A model generated the notes under the pieces. It was not told where the DNA came from. It made no database searches and saw only the letters and a list, made by a program, of their open reading frames with translations. Positions 51,412 to 59,603 of a DNA stretch of 64,000 bases are shown one piece after another. Origin of the DNA: Clostridia bacterium (lineage in GTDB: Bacteria > Bacillota > Clostridia > Oscillospirales > CAG-272). The stretch lies in the NCBI GenBank assembly GCA_017501545.1, contig JAFVWS010000001.1:1-64000 (forward strand), written 5' to 3'. Positions within the stretch are counted from its first letter, which is position 1, and each line of letters begins with the position of its first letter. A program made the position numbers and the translations under genes.

Positions 51412-51978
51412 TTAATTTTTTTCAATAATTTTCAAATTAGTTGGCAAAATACCTGCTTGCTCATAAACTATTTCGTTTATTTGCGCTATTTCGCTTGCCA
51501 ATAGACCGTCTGATTGTACAATAATTGTTGCTTTGTCCTCAGAAATTACTGCTATGCATTCCTCAAAGCCCTTAGCTTGGATTAGTGTCTCGATGTTCGA
51601 TTCATTTTCGATGTCTTTTGCAATTTGTGCGATATCATCAAGCGCTGATTGAATTGCTTCTGGCTCGGCATTTTCACTTTTTGCTACTGTTTGAAGTACT
51701 TCAAGTGCTTCGTCTCTTGCTTGCTGACGTGAAAGAGCAGTTTGTGAGAAGTAATTTGATGCATTTGGGTCATTATCTAATACATCGTTTAGGTTTGTGT
51801 CATTCAAATCGATATCTACGTCAGTGTCTTTTGGGGAATATGCGCCATTTTTATAAAGCACATAATTTACACAAACGGCAACACCGATTAGCACAACGGC
51901 ACAAATTACAATTAGATTTCTTTTACCGATTTTTTTGAAAAATGCCTTGAATTTGTTTGTTTTTGTCTCTGTGTTCAT
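51412..51978 (-). CDS. spoIIIAH: Stage III sporulation protein AH
   Basis: SpoIIIAH is the mother-cell membrane ring that docks to SpoIIQ of the forespore to form the feeding tube. The 188-residue product has one N-terminal helix (about residues 18-42, NLIVICAVVLIGVAVCVNYVLY), an acidic linker, and a C-terminal ring-building domain with SRQQARDEALEVLQ and NVETLIQAKGF-like sequence. The start follows GGAG. It is separated from spoIIIAG by about 60 bases, less tight than the rest of the operon. Confidence 0.93.
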   Translation of the reverse strand: MNTETKTNKFKAFFKKIGKRNLIVICAVVLIGVAVCVNYVLYKNGAYSPKDTDVDIDLNDTNLNDVLDNDPNASNYFSQTALSRQQARDEALEVLQTVAKSENAEPEAIQSALDDIAQIAKDIENESNIETLIQAKGFEECIAVISEDKATIIVQSDGLLASEIAQINEIVYEQAGILPTNLKIIEKN

Positions 51979-52039
51979 AATTAAAATCTCCTATTTTTGA
52001 TTACATTACATTTATATTTGATTAGTTAGTAAAATATGA

Positions 52040-52489
52040 CTATCCAAAGCTGACAATTTCAATTCTGTTAGAAGAAATACCAAGATAAGCCGAAATCAAC
52101 TTGGTTATCTTGATTTTAACCTCATCACTGTCTCCGTTAGTGCAGGAAATTGCAACTCCTCGCACGTAAGGATAAATCTCGCCCAAATACAAGGGCTCGG
52201 CTTTTCCACCTGATGTGATAGTTATATAGTCAAACGTTGACTCATTTTGCGCATACTTTTTTTCATTAGAAGTATCAAGAGTAACAATAACGTTTACATT
52301 TTTGATACCTTCGACATTAAGTAAAAATTTTTCGATTTTTTCCTCAAGCTCATTTGTATATAGCTCACACGAAAAATCATTAATATCATTAGTATTCTTT
52401 TTAGATTTAAATGTACCAAAAAGAATTAGTATGACACCAAGCACGGCAACTAAAGCAACTATAATTATTTTTTTGTACTTTTTTTGCAT
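52040..52489 (-). CDS. spoIIIAG: Stage III sporulation protein AG
   Basis: SpoIIIAG forms the large ring of the SpoIIIA-SpoIIQ complex. The 149-residue product has an N-terminal membrane helix (about residues 7-25, IIIVALVAVLGVILILFG) and a soluble ring-building domain with LEEKIEKFLLNVEGIKNVNVIV and VRGVAISCTNGDSDEVKI. It is somewhat short relative to Bacillus AG (about 230 residues) but fits the clostridial form. It lies 2 bases after spoIIIAF. Confidence 0.93.
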   Translation of the reverse strand: MQKKYKKIIIVALVAVLGVILILFGTFKSKKNTNDINDFSCELYTNELEEKIEKFLLNVEGIKNVNVIVTLDTSNEKKYAQNESTFDYITITSGGKAEPLYLGEIYPYVRGVAISCTNGDSDEVKIKITKLISAYLGISSNRIEIVSFG

Positions 52490-52491
52490 GC

Positions 52492-52974
52492 TTACCTTCG
52501 CTTTACATTGATATTAGTACCAATTAAGTTTGTCAAATAATCTTCAATTTCCTTTGCATCACTCCAAGATGCCTTTCCTGAAAGAGTGACTATAATTTCT
52601 TCGATTTTAACAGCATTAATGTTTTCTTTATCAATTACAAGCGCTACTTGCACCTCCTTTTCATCAAAATTATATTTATCTATAATTGCCTCCTTAATTC
52701 CACTACATATTTTTTCGCTTCCAGTGTTGATTATTAGAGAGTTTGAGAGTTCGGTTTTTTCGCTAACTAAAATGTTATCTAAATAATTTGAAATGCTTGA
52801 TTTTAAATTAGAAATGTTTGAAATTAATGGCAAAATCGGCGATAAAAGACATAAAACGCATACGATGCTTACAACATAATTTAAATATTTTTTGATTTTG
52901 TTATTCGGTGCAAGAGAATTAATTATTCCACCGACGATTGAAGAAATTAGTATGCCGTTTACATATTTGTTCAT
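52492..52974 (-). CDS. spoIIIAF: Stage III sporulation protein AF
   Basis: SpoIIIAF is a small mother-cell membrane protein of the channel complex. The 160-residue product has two N-terminal helices (about residues 5-20 and 32-52) and a soluble ring-building-like domain. The start at 52974 is set by AGAGGT and by its four-base overlap (ATGA) with the spoIIIAE stop; longer N-terminal forms would run far into spoIIIAE. Confidence 0.92.
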   Translation of the reverse strand: MNKYVNGILISSIVGGIINSLAPNNKIKKYLNYVVSIVCVLCLLSPILPLISNISNLKSSISNYLDNILVSEKTELSNSLIINTGSEKICSGIKEAIIDKYNFDEKEVQVALVIDKENINAVKIEEIIVTLSGKASWSDAKEIEDYLTNLIGTNINVKRR

Positions 52975-54122
52975 TGTGGTACCTCTATAGAAGACATTAT
53001 AAATAAGGTTATCGCAAATATAAATAGCACACACGTGCATGCAACAAGAGTAAGCATATAATAGCATAGTGAGTCAGCCTCCTCAAGCACCATGCTTTGC
53101 TTTTCACATCCTATTGCTCTTGAAATTCCTGCAAGCAATCCAAATGCTACTTTATTTAAAAAAACATAAATAATGATAGGAATCACTATTAGCGCAATAA
53201 TTATAAGTGCAATAACGCCACACGAATTCTTTATTACTCCTAAGCTTGTAGAAACTGTTCGTAGTGCATCGTTAATTGATGCACCAACCATTGGAACGAA
53301 GCTGCTTATAGCAAAGCGTGCTGTTTTTAGCGATAGACTATCGTTTCCCTGTGAAATTATATTTTTATATGAAAAAATAAACATAAAAATTGACATCACA
53401 AAAATTGTGACTGATGTAAATGTAGTTCTGATAATTTTTGAGATTCCACCAAATTCAATGCCACCCATTGCTTTTACACAAGAAAACATCATACAAATTT
53501 TTACAAGTGGCAAAAGACATACTACAAAAAATCCTTCCACAATTGAAATAAACAAAACCATAGAGGTGTTAGTTACCGTTGCGCTTGAGAGCTTTCCACC
53601 CATAATTTGCATTGAAGCCATAATTGGCATAAATGCCACCATTGCCTGGCAAAGAGCGTTAATATAGCTTGTAACAAGCTCACAAAGAGAAATACATACA
53701 TTAAATACAGTTATCGCTACACAAAGAGAGGAGCAAGCTCTAAATCCAAGCCTCATAGAATCATTTTCGAGTGAATTCGATATCATTTCAAAGATTGAGC
53801 TTAAAAGGATTAAAACAAGAATAGAGGCAAATGTTTTAAGAACAGCGCCAAGTCCAAAAAACATGTATTCAATTATGTAGCTCCAAATTTCTTTTTCACC
53901 AAAGCTTTCATTAAGCAATGATGAAAAGTCTCCGTCAAGAAGACTATTTGGTAATGCTTCTAAAACATAAGGAGGAAGAGAATCCTTAAAATCTCCTAAC
54001 TCGTTCTCGATTGAGTTAATTATTTCATTCTTTACTTCAGCCTCACTGGCGAAAGCCTTAAAAGGAATAAATAGTAGTAATACAACAAATATAAAACTTA
54101 TAACAATCTTTTTATTTTTCAT
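52971..54122 (-). CDS. spoIIIAE: Stage III sporulation protein AE
   Basis: SpoIIIAE is the large multi-pass membrane component of the complex. The 383-residue protein has a signal-like first helix (FIFVVLLLFIPFKAFA), a ~60-residue outer segment with LPPYVLEALPNSLLDGDFSSLLNESF, and about eight further helices. The SPMVGASINDALRTVSTS-like segment (FVPMVGASINDALRT) is a family marker. It overlaps both spoIIIAD (4 bases) and spoIIIAF (4 bases). Confidence 0.95.
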   Translation of the reverse strand: MKNKKIVISFIFVVLLLFIPFKAFASEAEVKNEIINSIENELGDFKDSLPPYVLEALPNSLLDGDFSSLLNESFGEKEIWSYIIEYMFFGLGAVLKTFASILVLILLSSIFEMISNSLENDSMRLGFRACSSLCVAITVFNVCISLCELVTSYINALCQAMVAFMPIMASMQIMGGKLSSATVTNTSMVLFISIVEGFFVVCLLPLVKICMMFSCVKAMGGIEFGGISKIIRTTFTSVTIFVMSIFMFIFSYKNIISQGNDSLSLKTARFAISSFVPMVGASINDALRTVSTSLGVIKNSCGVIALIIIALIVIPIIIYVFLNKVAFGLLAGISRAIGCEKQSMVLEEADSLCYYMLTLVACTCVLFIFAITLFIMSSIEVPQ

Positions 54123-54502
54123 TTAATTAAATTTTCACATAGTTCAAATAATTTTTTTATCAAGGGAAGCGAAATTAATAAAATTTCCGCTTTTCCAAAT
54201 AAAGAAATACGTTCAGCTAAAGCATTTTCCTGGGCATCACAACAAACGTCTGCAGTTATTTGCACGGCAAATGCAATCCCAAGGGCTTTAATTAATATAG
54301 GGATAAAGTCATAAACTATTGTGTTTTGCGATATTTGTTCAATAAATGTTAAAATTGGATAAAACAATAAAGTAGAGGCTATCGTAACACCACAAGTAAT
54401 ACCAATTCTAATCAGCAAGGAATATTCCTCACGCATTTTTTTGAAAATAACACAAATAACAAGTGCGCATAGGATTATTCCGCACATTTTAATTTCATTC
54501 AT
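54119..54502 (-). CDS. spoIIIAD: Stage III sporulation protein AD
   Basis: A 127-residue membrane protein with four helices, starting MNEIKMCGIILCALVICVIFK. KEYSLLIRIGITCGVT-like and IKALGIAFAVQITADVCCDAQENALAERISLFGKAEI segments match SpoIIIAD. The start at 54502, one base after the spoIIIAC stop, fits the family; an upstream in-frame start would overlap spoIIIAC by 40 bases. Confidence 0.93.
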   Translation of the reverse strand: MNEIKMCGIILCALVICVIFKKMREEYSLLIRIGITCGVTIASTLLFYPILTFIEQISQNTIVYDFIPILIKALGIAFAVQITADVCCDAQENALAERISLFGKAEILLISLPLIKKLFELCENLIK

Positions 54503-54503
54503 C

Positions 54504-54698
54504 TTAAAAATTGAATACTGTGGAAAGCATAGAGAATAGACCATTTAATTCAGAAATTATTAATAACATAACTATTATAATCCCCGCAATAGAAAGCATT
54601 GTAGCTTGTTCGTCTCTTCCACTTTTAGATAAAATTTGACATCCAACCGATACAAGAAGCCCTACACCGGTTATTTTTAATATTAAAGAAATATCCAT
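54504..54698 (-). CDS. spoIIIAC: Stage III sporulation protein AC
   Basis: A 64-residue protein with two membrane helices, starting MDISLILKITGVGLLVSVGCQILSKSGRDEQATMLSIAGI. The loop GRDEQA between the helices is the family marker. It lies 8 bases after spoIIIAB, with GGAGC upstream. Confidence 0.95.
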   Translation of the reverse strand: MDISLILKITGVGLLVSVGCQILSKSGRDEQATMLSIAGIIIVMLLIISELNGLFSMLSTVFNF

Positions 54699-54706
54699 TT
54701 ACGCTC

Positions 54707-55141
54707 CTATACAACTAAAATAATGGTGCAAATTCCAACAAATAAGCTCATAGATCGAAACACCTTGATTTTATTAGGTAAAAGCAATTTCAAGCTTGAC
54801 AGAGAAGATTCAAGTTCATTAATCGTATATGAACAGAGCTTAAGCTGTTCCTTTTTAAAGCCTTGACCTATAGTTTGAAAAAAGTTAATAACTAGCTTGT
54901 CTACTTTTTTATCAAAAGAGCATTTTTTTATAATTAAGCTTGATATAAATGGTGTTTTTTTAGTATATTTTTCGTAAATTTGTTCAAGTGGACACGAAAA
55001 ATACTCAATTTGGTTACTAATATGTGAAATAAATGATATTAGCTCGTTATATTTATTAACTTTATCTTTTAAGTGGCTTTCATAATAATATGTACAAACA
55101 ATGCTGGATAAAAGAATAAGTAATCCACCTAAAATTTTCAT
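54707..55141 (-). CDS. spoIIIAB: Stage III sporulation protein AB
   Basis: SpoIIIAB is a GspF-like membrane protein that may anchor the ATPase SpoIIIAA. The 144-residue product is shorter than the usual ~170. It has a membrane helix at each end (about residues 3-18 and 128-144) and a helical middle. It overlaps spoIIIAA by four bases (ATGA). Recognition rests on position and on the helical pattern. Confidence 0.88.
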   Translation of the reverse strand: MKILGGLLILLSSIVCTYYYESHLKDKVNKYNELISFISHISNQIEYFSCPLEQIYEKYTKKTPFISSLIIKKCSFDKKVDKLVINFFQTIGQGFKKEQLKLCSYTINELESSLSSLKLLLPNKIKVFRSMSLFVGICTIILVV

Positions 55142-56058
55142 AGTAAAGCCTCATATTTTTCTTCATTAAGAGTGAAATTGTATTTTTTCTCACCATTTTT
55201 ACGGTTAACTCCGACGAAATACTTAAAAATTTTAGCATCAAAAATGGATTTGAGTATTTTTTTTGAGATTAATTCATCATAAGACGATGCATGAGTAGTA
55301 GCAATTAGAACAACTCCAGAATTTGATGCCTTTAATATTGCGTTTGCCTCATTTTCATTAGAAATTTCGTCACATAAAATAATTTCAGGGGTCATACTTT
55401 TTGTTGCAAGCTCAATTGCATATCCTTTGGGATATGATATATAAGCATCGCAATGAGAATTTTTTGTTTCTGAAATTAAAATTTCATCTCTTGTATCTAT
55501 AACTGCATAGCGCTTATTACTTTTTGCACCAAGCTTATTAACAAGATCTCTTAGAATAGTAGTTTTTCCAGCGCCAGGAGGCGAAAAAATAAGTATAGAG
55601 GCAGAAAAATTACTTTTTTCTAATAAGCTGTATACATAATTTGAAGCCCAAGGAATTATTTGAGGAATTCTTATGTTTATAGATGAAACGTCCCTTACAC
55701 CAACTAAAACATTGTTTTCAGTAACCGCTGTACCACAAATTCCTGCGCGTATTCCTCTTCCAAGAGAAATATATCCCTCCTTTATTGTGTCAGCGTGCAC
55801 ATAAATTGAGCCTCGGCAAAGCGATAGAAATATTTCCTCTACTGTTTCTTCAGAAATATAAATATCAGTGACAACACTTTTTGAATCAGCAATTAAGTGC
55901 AAAAGAGAATTCTTTTTAATTCTGATTTCATTTATTCTTTTGTATTGGTTTTTAAATAGTACCTCATTAATTTTCATAGTTAATTCACTAGGAAAGAATG
56001 AGAATAAATATGAAAGCTCTTCTTGTAATTTACTTTTATAGCTAATATTAAATTTCAC
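55138..56058 (-). CDS. spoIIIAA: Stage III sporulation protein AA (ATPase)
   Basis: SpoIIIAA is the secretion-type ATPase thought to power the channel. Its 306 residues contain Walker A SPPGAGKTTILRDLVNKLG at about residue 155-173, the YAVIDTRDEI strand, ILCDEISNENEANAI (Walker B) and a final ATTHASSYDELI. RGIRAGICGTAV marks the family. The start is GTG at 56058, with AAGGAG 12 bases upstream. It heads the eight-gene operon. A sigma-E-like promoter and the terminator of the DUF4830 gene lie just upstream. Confidence 0.96.
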   Translation of the reverse strand: MKFNISYKSKLQEELSYLFSFFPSELTMKINEVLFKNQYKRINEIRIKKNSLLHLIADSKSVVTDIYISEETVEEIFLSLCRGSIYVHADTIKEGYISLGRGIRAGICGTAVTENNVLVGVRDVSSINIRIPQIIPWASNYVYSLLEKSNFSASILIFSPPGAGKTTILRDLVNKLGAKSNKRYAVIDTRDEILISETKNSHCDAYISYPKGYAIELATKSMTPEIILCDEISNENEANAILKASNSGVVLIATTHASSYDELISKKILKSIFDAKIFKYFVGVNRKNGEKKYNFTLNEEKYEALL

Positions 56059-56071
56059 CTTTTTCTCCTTG

Positions 56072-56100
56072 ATGACTTGTCCGTTTGGTAAATAATATTC
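56072..56100 (-). promoter_or_regulatory. Possible sigma-E promoter of the spoIIIA operon
   Basis: On the minus strand GAATATT (56100-56094) matches the sigma-E -35 consensus. After 14 bases CAAGTCAT (56079-56072) is a poor match to the -10 consensus CATACAHT. Confidence 0.35.
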
Positions 56101-56106
56101 GAAAAA

Positions 56107-56147
56107 AATAAAAATAGAACAAGTTTTTGATTCTTGTTCTATTTTTT
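56107..56147. terminator. Terminator between DUF4830 gene and spoIIIAA
   Basis: Stem AAAATAGAACAAG / CTTGTTCTATTTT, 9-base loop, with T-rich sequence on both strands. It ends the DUF4830 transcript before spoIIIAA. Confidence 0.85.
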
Positions 56148-56183
56148 GTTGATATTTGATTTAAATATGCTATAATATACTTG

Positions 56184-56681
56184 TTACTCTGCTGTTTCAG
56201 GCATCGAGAAGGTGTGCAAGAATCCTCTTGAGTCGGCTGTACAAATGTCACCTCCGATTACTTTGCCTCGAAAAGTAATTACATTTGCATATACTGTTTC
56301 GGAATAATTTGGGTAATTTGTCACCTTATACGTGTATCTTGTTGCAGTTTTTTTCGCGTATTTTGATAAATCAAGCCCTTGTTGCTTTTGAATTTCATTG
56401 TATTGTGCCATTACTTTATCAAATTCCTTTGGTATGGTAATTTCACATTCTTCAATTGGTTCGCTTGCAACCTCCCAGCCATATTGAGCTAAGAACTTTG
56501 CTCCGTCGCTGGCATTTTTTACATTTTTAAAAGAAATATTTTCATTCATGGCGGCGATTTCTTCAGTTGTGGCATACGAGCTTGATGGGATGAAGAAAAT
56601 TAGTGCAGCAAGAGTAATTACTGAAATACCAATAATACTAAAAAGCTTTAGGGTTGAGGCTTTGAAAGAACAAATAAACAT
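56184..56681 (-). CDS. DUF4830 membrane-anchored protein
   Basis: A 165-residue protein with one N-terminal hydrophobic helix (about residues 12-36) that could be a signal anchor. The outer part matches the DUF4830 pattern: ASDGAKFLAQYGWEV, ECEITIPKEFDKVMAQYNEIQKQQGLDLSKY and VTFRGKVIGGDICTADSRGF. The family has no known function and occurs in spore-forming Clostridia. It is a single-gene unit directly upstream of spoIIIAA on the same strand, separated by a terminator. The ribosome site is AAAGGAG. Confidence 0.85.
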   Translation of the reverse strand: MFICSFKASTLKLFSIIGISVITLAALIFFIPSSSYATTEEIAAMNENISFKNVKNASDGAKFLAQYGWEVASEPIEECEITIPKEFDKVMAQYNEIQKQQGLDLSKYAKKTATRYTYKVTNYPNYSETVYANVITFRGKVIGGDICTADSRGFLHTFSMPETAE

Positions 56682-56698
56682 TTTTTACTCCTTTTGGT

Positions 56699-56727
56699 CT
56701 TTTATTGCTTAGTAAATGGTATTTCAA
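56699..56727 (-). promoter_or_regulatory. Possible promoter of the DUF4830 gene
   Basis: On the minus strand TTGAAA (56727-56722), 17 bases, TAAAAG (56704-56699). Confidence 0.4.
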
Positions 56728-56759
56728 AAGAAAATAAAATATACCAAAAAGGAAGAAAA

Positions 56760-57446
56760 ATGATTTTAATTGTTGATGATAATTTTGAGAGGCGCAAGGA
56801 TATCGTAATTAAGTTGCGTATCAAAAACTATATTGTAGCAGGTGTTCAGTATGATGAATTGAAAATGTACACTAAGCCATATATGACAGTTTACATAAAT
56901 CCAACTCGTAGTTTTGTTGCTTCGTTGAAAAATGACACGAGCACTTTAAACGTATTTTTCTGCGACCGCGCATCTATAAAGCTTCCTTTATGGTCAATAA
57001 ATAAGCTTTCATTAAAGAACATACCATTGGAAATAATGAAAATTTATGATGAAAATTGTACATATAATTTAAAAGGAAAAATAGAGATTGTTGGTTATGC
57101 TTGCATGCAGGACGATGTGTTTGCATTGGGCGGAGAGTTAATTCATCTTTCCAAGCGTGAAGTGCAGTTGATTAGGCTTTTTATGAATAACCATACTAAA
57201 GAATTTATGTTATATGATGTAGCAAATTATTTTCGAATACTTGCAAACCCTGAGGAAAATATTAGAAGCTCAATTACAAAATTAAATGCAAAAGCCAAAA
57301 AAGTGAGACGAGAAAAAATTATAATCGTTAAAAATGACTGGTGCTATTTTAATCCCGAAATTGCAAGCTATGTATGCAAGGATCCAGATATTGAAGAGCG
57401 CGAGGACGGAAGAATTATTATATTTTCATTACCTGATAGATATTAA
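56760..57446 (+). CDS. Response-regulator-like winged-helix protein with degenerate receiver
   Basis: A 228-residue protein. The N-terminus ILIVDDNFERRKDI looks like the first strand of a CheY-type receiver, including the acidic pair. The third strand reads TVYINPTRSF, where the phosphoacceptor Asp would be expected, and no clear conserved Lys follows. Residues ~145-228 form an OmpR/PhoB-type winged helix: LSKREVQLIRLFMNNHTKEF, then NIRSSITKLNAKAKK, the recognition-helix region. It is probably a phosphorylation-independent regulator. ATG 56760 follows AAAGGAAG. No sensor kinase is near. Divergent from the DUF4830 gene. Confidence 0.7.
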   Translation: MILIVDDNFERRKDIVIKLRIKNYIVAGVQYDELKMYTKPYMTVYINPTRSFVASLKNDTSTLNVFFCDRASIKLPLWSINKLSLKNIPLEIMKIYDENCTYNLKGKIEIVGYACMQDDVFALGGELIHLSKREVQLIRLFMNNHTKEFMLYDVANYFRILANPEENIRSSITKLNAKAKKVRREKIIIVKNDWCYFNPEIASYVCKDPDIEEREDGRIIIFSLPDRY

Positions 57447-57482
57447 AAACCACTTGTAAAAAAATACAAGTGGTTCTTTTTT
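57446..57482. terminator. Bidirectional terminator between regulator and ABC genes
   Basis: Stem AACCACTTGT / ACAAGTGGTT, 7-base loop, with A and T tracts. Confidence 0.88.
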
Positions 57483-57483
57483 A

Positions 57484-59436
57484 TTATGCTTGAGAATTAT
57501 CGATATATCGCTTTGCTTGAGTTGTAAACAACTCATAGTATTTGCCTTTAGCCTCCATAAGCGCCTTGTGTGAGCCCTCTTCAATAATTTGACCATATTC
57601 TAATACGATGATTTTATCAGCCGTAGTTGCGCTTGACAAGCGATGCGAAACGAAAACTGAAGTCTTGTTTTGGGTAAGCTCCTCAAACTGCTTGAATATT
57701 TGTTGCTCAGCAAGTGCGTCGAGTGAAGCAGTAGGCTCATCAAGAATTAAGATATCAGAGTCGGAATAAAAAGCTCTTGCAACAGAAAGCTTCTGCCACT
57801 GACCAATCGAAAGGTCAGTTGCATCCTCATCAAAAAATCTTATTAACTTGGTTTTATATTTATCATCAAGCTTTTCTATGTAATCAGATGCGCCACTTTT
57901 TGTCGCAGCACTAATAACGTCCTCTTCATTTAATCCCTTTTCAATATCACCATAGTAGATATTTTCTTCAACGCTTACGGCATATCGTCCAAAGTCTTGG
58001 AAAATTGTGCCAAACATTTTATATAATTGAGTAGTGTCGTATTTGCGAATGTCCTCACCATCAAGAAGAATTACACCATCGGTTGGGTCATACAAGCGAG
58101 TAAGTAGCTTGATTATTGTTGTTTTACCAGCACCATTTAAGCCGACTAACACGGTTGTGGTACCCTTATCAAGAGTAAAAGAGACGTTTTTAAGTACAAG
58201 CTTGTCCGTGCCTGGGTAAGAGAAGGAAACATTTTTAAATTCAATTGTATGAGCTATATGACGCTTAACATCAAGCGCAGGCATTTCTAATGGTACAATT
58301 TGTGGTTGTAGCTTATTGAATTCAATTACATTGTCTATAAATAAAGTGCCTTGATATACGGTCGCAGTTGATGCAACAATTGCACCCACGCAAGTAATAA
58401 TCGAGGAAAGAGAGCTTGCATAGAACGAGTAATCGCCTACGGTAAAGCGCTGAGGATCCTCAATAACTCTTGCTGCAACGTAGAGAAATAGTGCTGCATT
58501 AACAAGCGCAGTAGCTATTGAAATAACTATGTGCCATGCATTTTCGCGAACAATCAAGGATTTTAATCCCTTGAAATACTTTTTAAAAGTTGCTTTGAAT
58601 TTTCCGATAAAAGTGTCAGATAGATTAAAAAGTCGTACTTCCTTCGAAATATCCTTGTTTGTCATAATTTGCGAGTAATATTCCATTTGTCGTCTGTCCT
58701 TTGACCTACGACGCATGTAAAGGAAGTTTTTACGACCATAAATAAATCTAATAATTGCGGCAGGAAGCGAAATTACAATTACAATTAATGGTGCCCAAGG
58801 ATTTAACACTGCCAAAACAACTATAAATGAAATCATGCTTATTAGATTGCTAAGCATTGTGAATGTAGAGCTAATTATTTGAATTGGCCTAAACGTCGCC
58901 TCACGACTGGCATTTTCAAACTTTTCATAGAATTCAGGACGATCAAACTGTGCAATATCAACAGTTTTTGCTTTGGTAATGATTTTTACCTTGATATGGT
59001 TAGCTACCTTTTCACCTGAAATATTAACAAATGCATTATAGCAGTTAGTAATGATGCTTTTTAAAATTAAATAGATTAATTCAATAATTATTATGTCATC
59101 AATATGGGTGTCACGGAAAACGATTTGAATTATTTCCCACATGCCAGCACCAGGCTTCATAAGATTGCTTGCGTTATTATAAGCATCAACAATTTCATTG
59201 ATAAGCTCCGATGCAATTTTAGCACCAATTACTGGAAAAGTACCATTAAAAATGGTTGCAAGCATCATTACGATTAATATTAGAGGGCTTGCTTCCCAAA
59301 CTAGTTTGAAAATATAAAAATATCTAGAGAAAAAGCCTTTAATTACCTTAAAGATGTATGGAAAAACCTCTTTGAACGATTTAGGCTTTGGAATTCCGTC
59401 ATTTTGATCACGTCTTGGTGGGGGTGGTCCGTACAT
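57484..59436 (-). CDS. ABC transporter, fused permease and ATPase
   Basis: A 650-residue half-transporter exporter. About six membrane helices lie at residues ~50-350 after a proline-rich start (MYGPPPPRRDQND). The ATPase has Walker A GLNGAGKTT at about residue 434, a Q-loop, the signature LSIGQWQKLSVARAF (usually LSGGQ), and Walker B LILDEPTASLD with an H-loop in SVFVSHRLS. The altered signature LSIGQ is common in this exporter subgroup. It should act as a homodimer, since no partner is next to it. The substrate is unknown. Start ATG follows AGGAGG. Confidence 0.92.
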   Translation of the reverse strand: MYGPPPPRRDQNDGIPKPKSFKEVFPYIFKVIKGFFSRYFYIFKLVWEASPLILIVMMLATIFNGTFPVIGAKIASELINEIVDAYNNASNLMKPGAGMWEIIQIVFRDTHIDDIIIIELIYLILKSIITNCYNAFVNISGEKVANHIKVKIITKAKTVDIAQFDRPEFYEKFENASREATFRPIQIISSTFTMLSNLISMISFIVVLAVLNPWAPLIVIVISLPAAIIRFIYGRKNFLYMRRRSKDRRQMEYYSQIMTNKDISKEVRLFNLSDTFIGKFKATFKKYFKGLKSLIVRENAWHIVISIATALVNAALFLYVAARVIEDPQRFTVGDYSFYASSLSSIITCVGAIVASTATVYQGTLFIDNVIEFNKLQPQIVPLEMPALDVKRHIAHTIEFKNVSFSYPGTDKLVLKNVSFTLDKGTTTVLVGLNGAGKTTIIKLLTRLYDPTDGVILLDGEDIRKYDTTQLYKMFGTIFQDFGRYAVSVEENIYYGDIEKGLNEEDVISAATKSGASDYIEKLDDKYKTKLIRFFDEDATDLSIGQWQKLSVARAFYSDSDILILDEPTASLDALAEQQIFKQFEELTQNKTSVFVSHRLSSATTADKIIVLEYGQIIEEGSHKALMEAKGKYYELFTTQAKRYIDNSQA

Positions 59437-59466
59437 TATAACCTCCTAAAGTATAAATTCTCTTTA

Positions 59467-59495
59467 ATTATAACACTACATAATATTAAATTCAA
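59467..59495 (-). promoter_or_regulatory. Promoter of the ABC transporter gene
   Basis: On the minus strand TTGAAT (59495-59490), 17 bases, TATAAT (59472-59467). Confidence 0.75.
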
Positions 59496-59505
59496 GTGCA
59501 AAAAG

Positions 59506-59512
59506 CGTCGAA
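59506..59512 (+). promoter_or_regulatory. Possible Spo0A box
   Basis: CGTCGAA matches six of seven positions of the 0A box TGTCGAA. It lies about 75-80 bases before the expected spoIIGA transcription start. Confidence 0.4.
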
Positions 59513-59548
59513 ATTTTATTCTTCATTTTTTTAACTACACTTCAAATT

Positions 59549-59581
59549 TTGACCTTTTTTTCAAAAAGTAGAAATTATAAT
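59549..59581 (+). promoter_or_regulatory. spoIIGA-sigE promoter with long spacer
   Basis: TTGACC (59549-59554), 21 bases, TATAAT (59576-59581). The overlong spacer is like the Spo0A-activated spoIIG promoter of Bacillus. Confidence 0.55.
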
Positions 59582-59603
59582 TATTTCAAAGGGGAGTGAT
59601 ATA

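Noticed and set aside
56048..56251. Short minus-strand open frame of 67 codons upstream of spoIIIAA
   Set aside because: It overlaps the DUF4830 gene end in another frame and passes through the terminator hairpin; there is no sign of translation.
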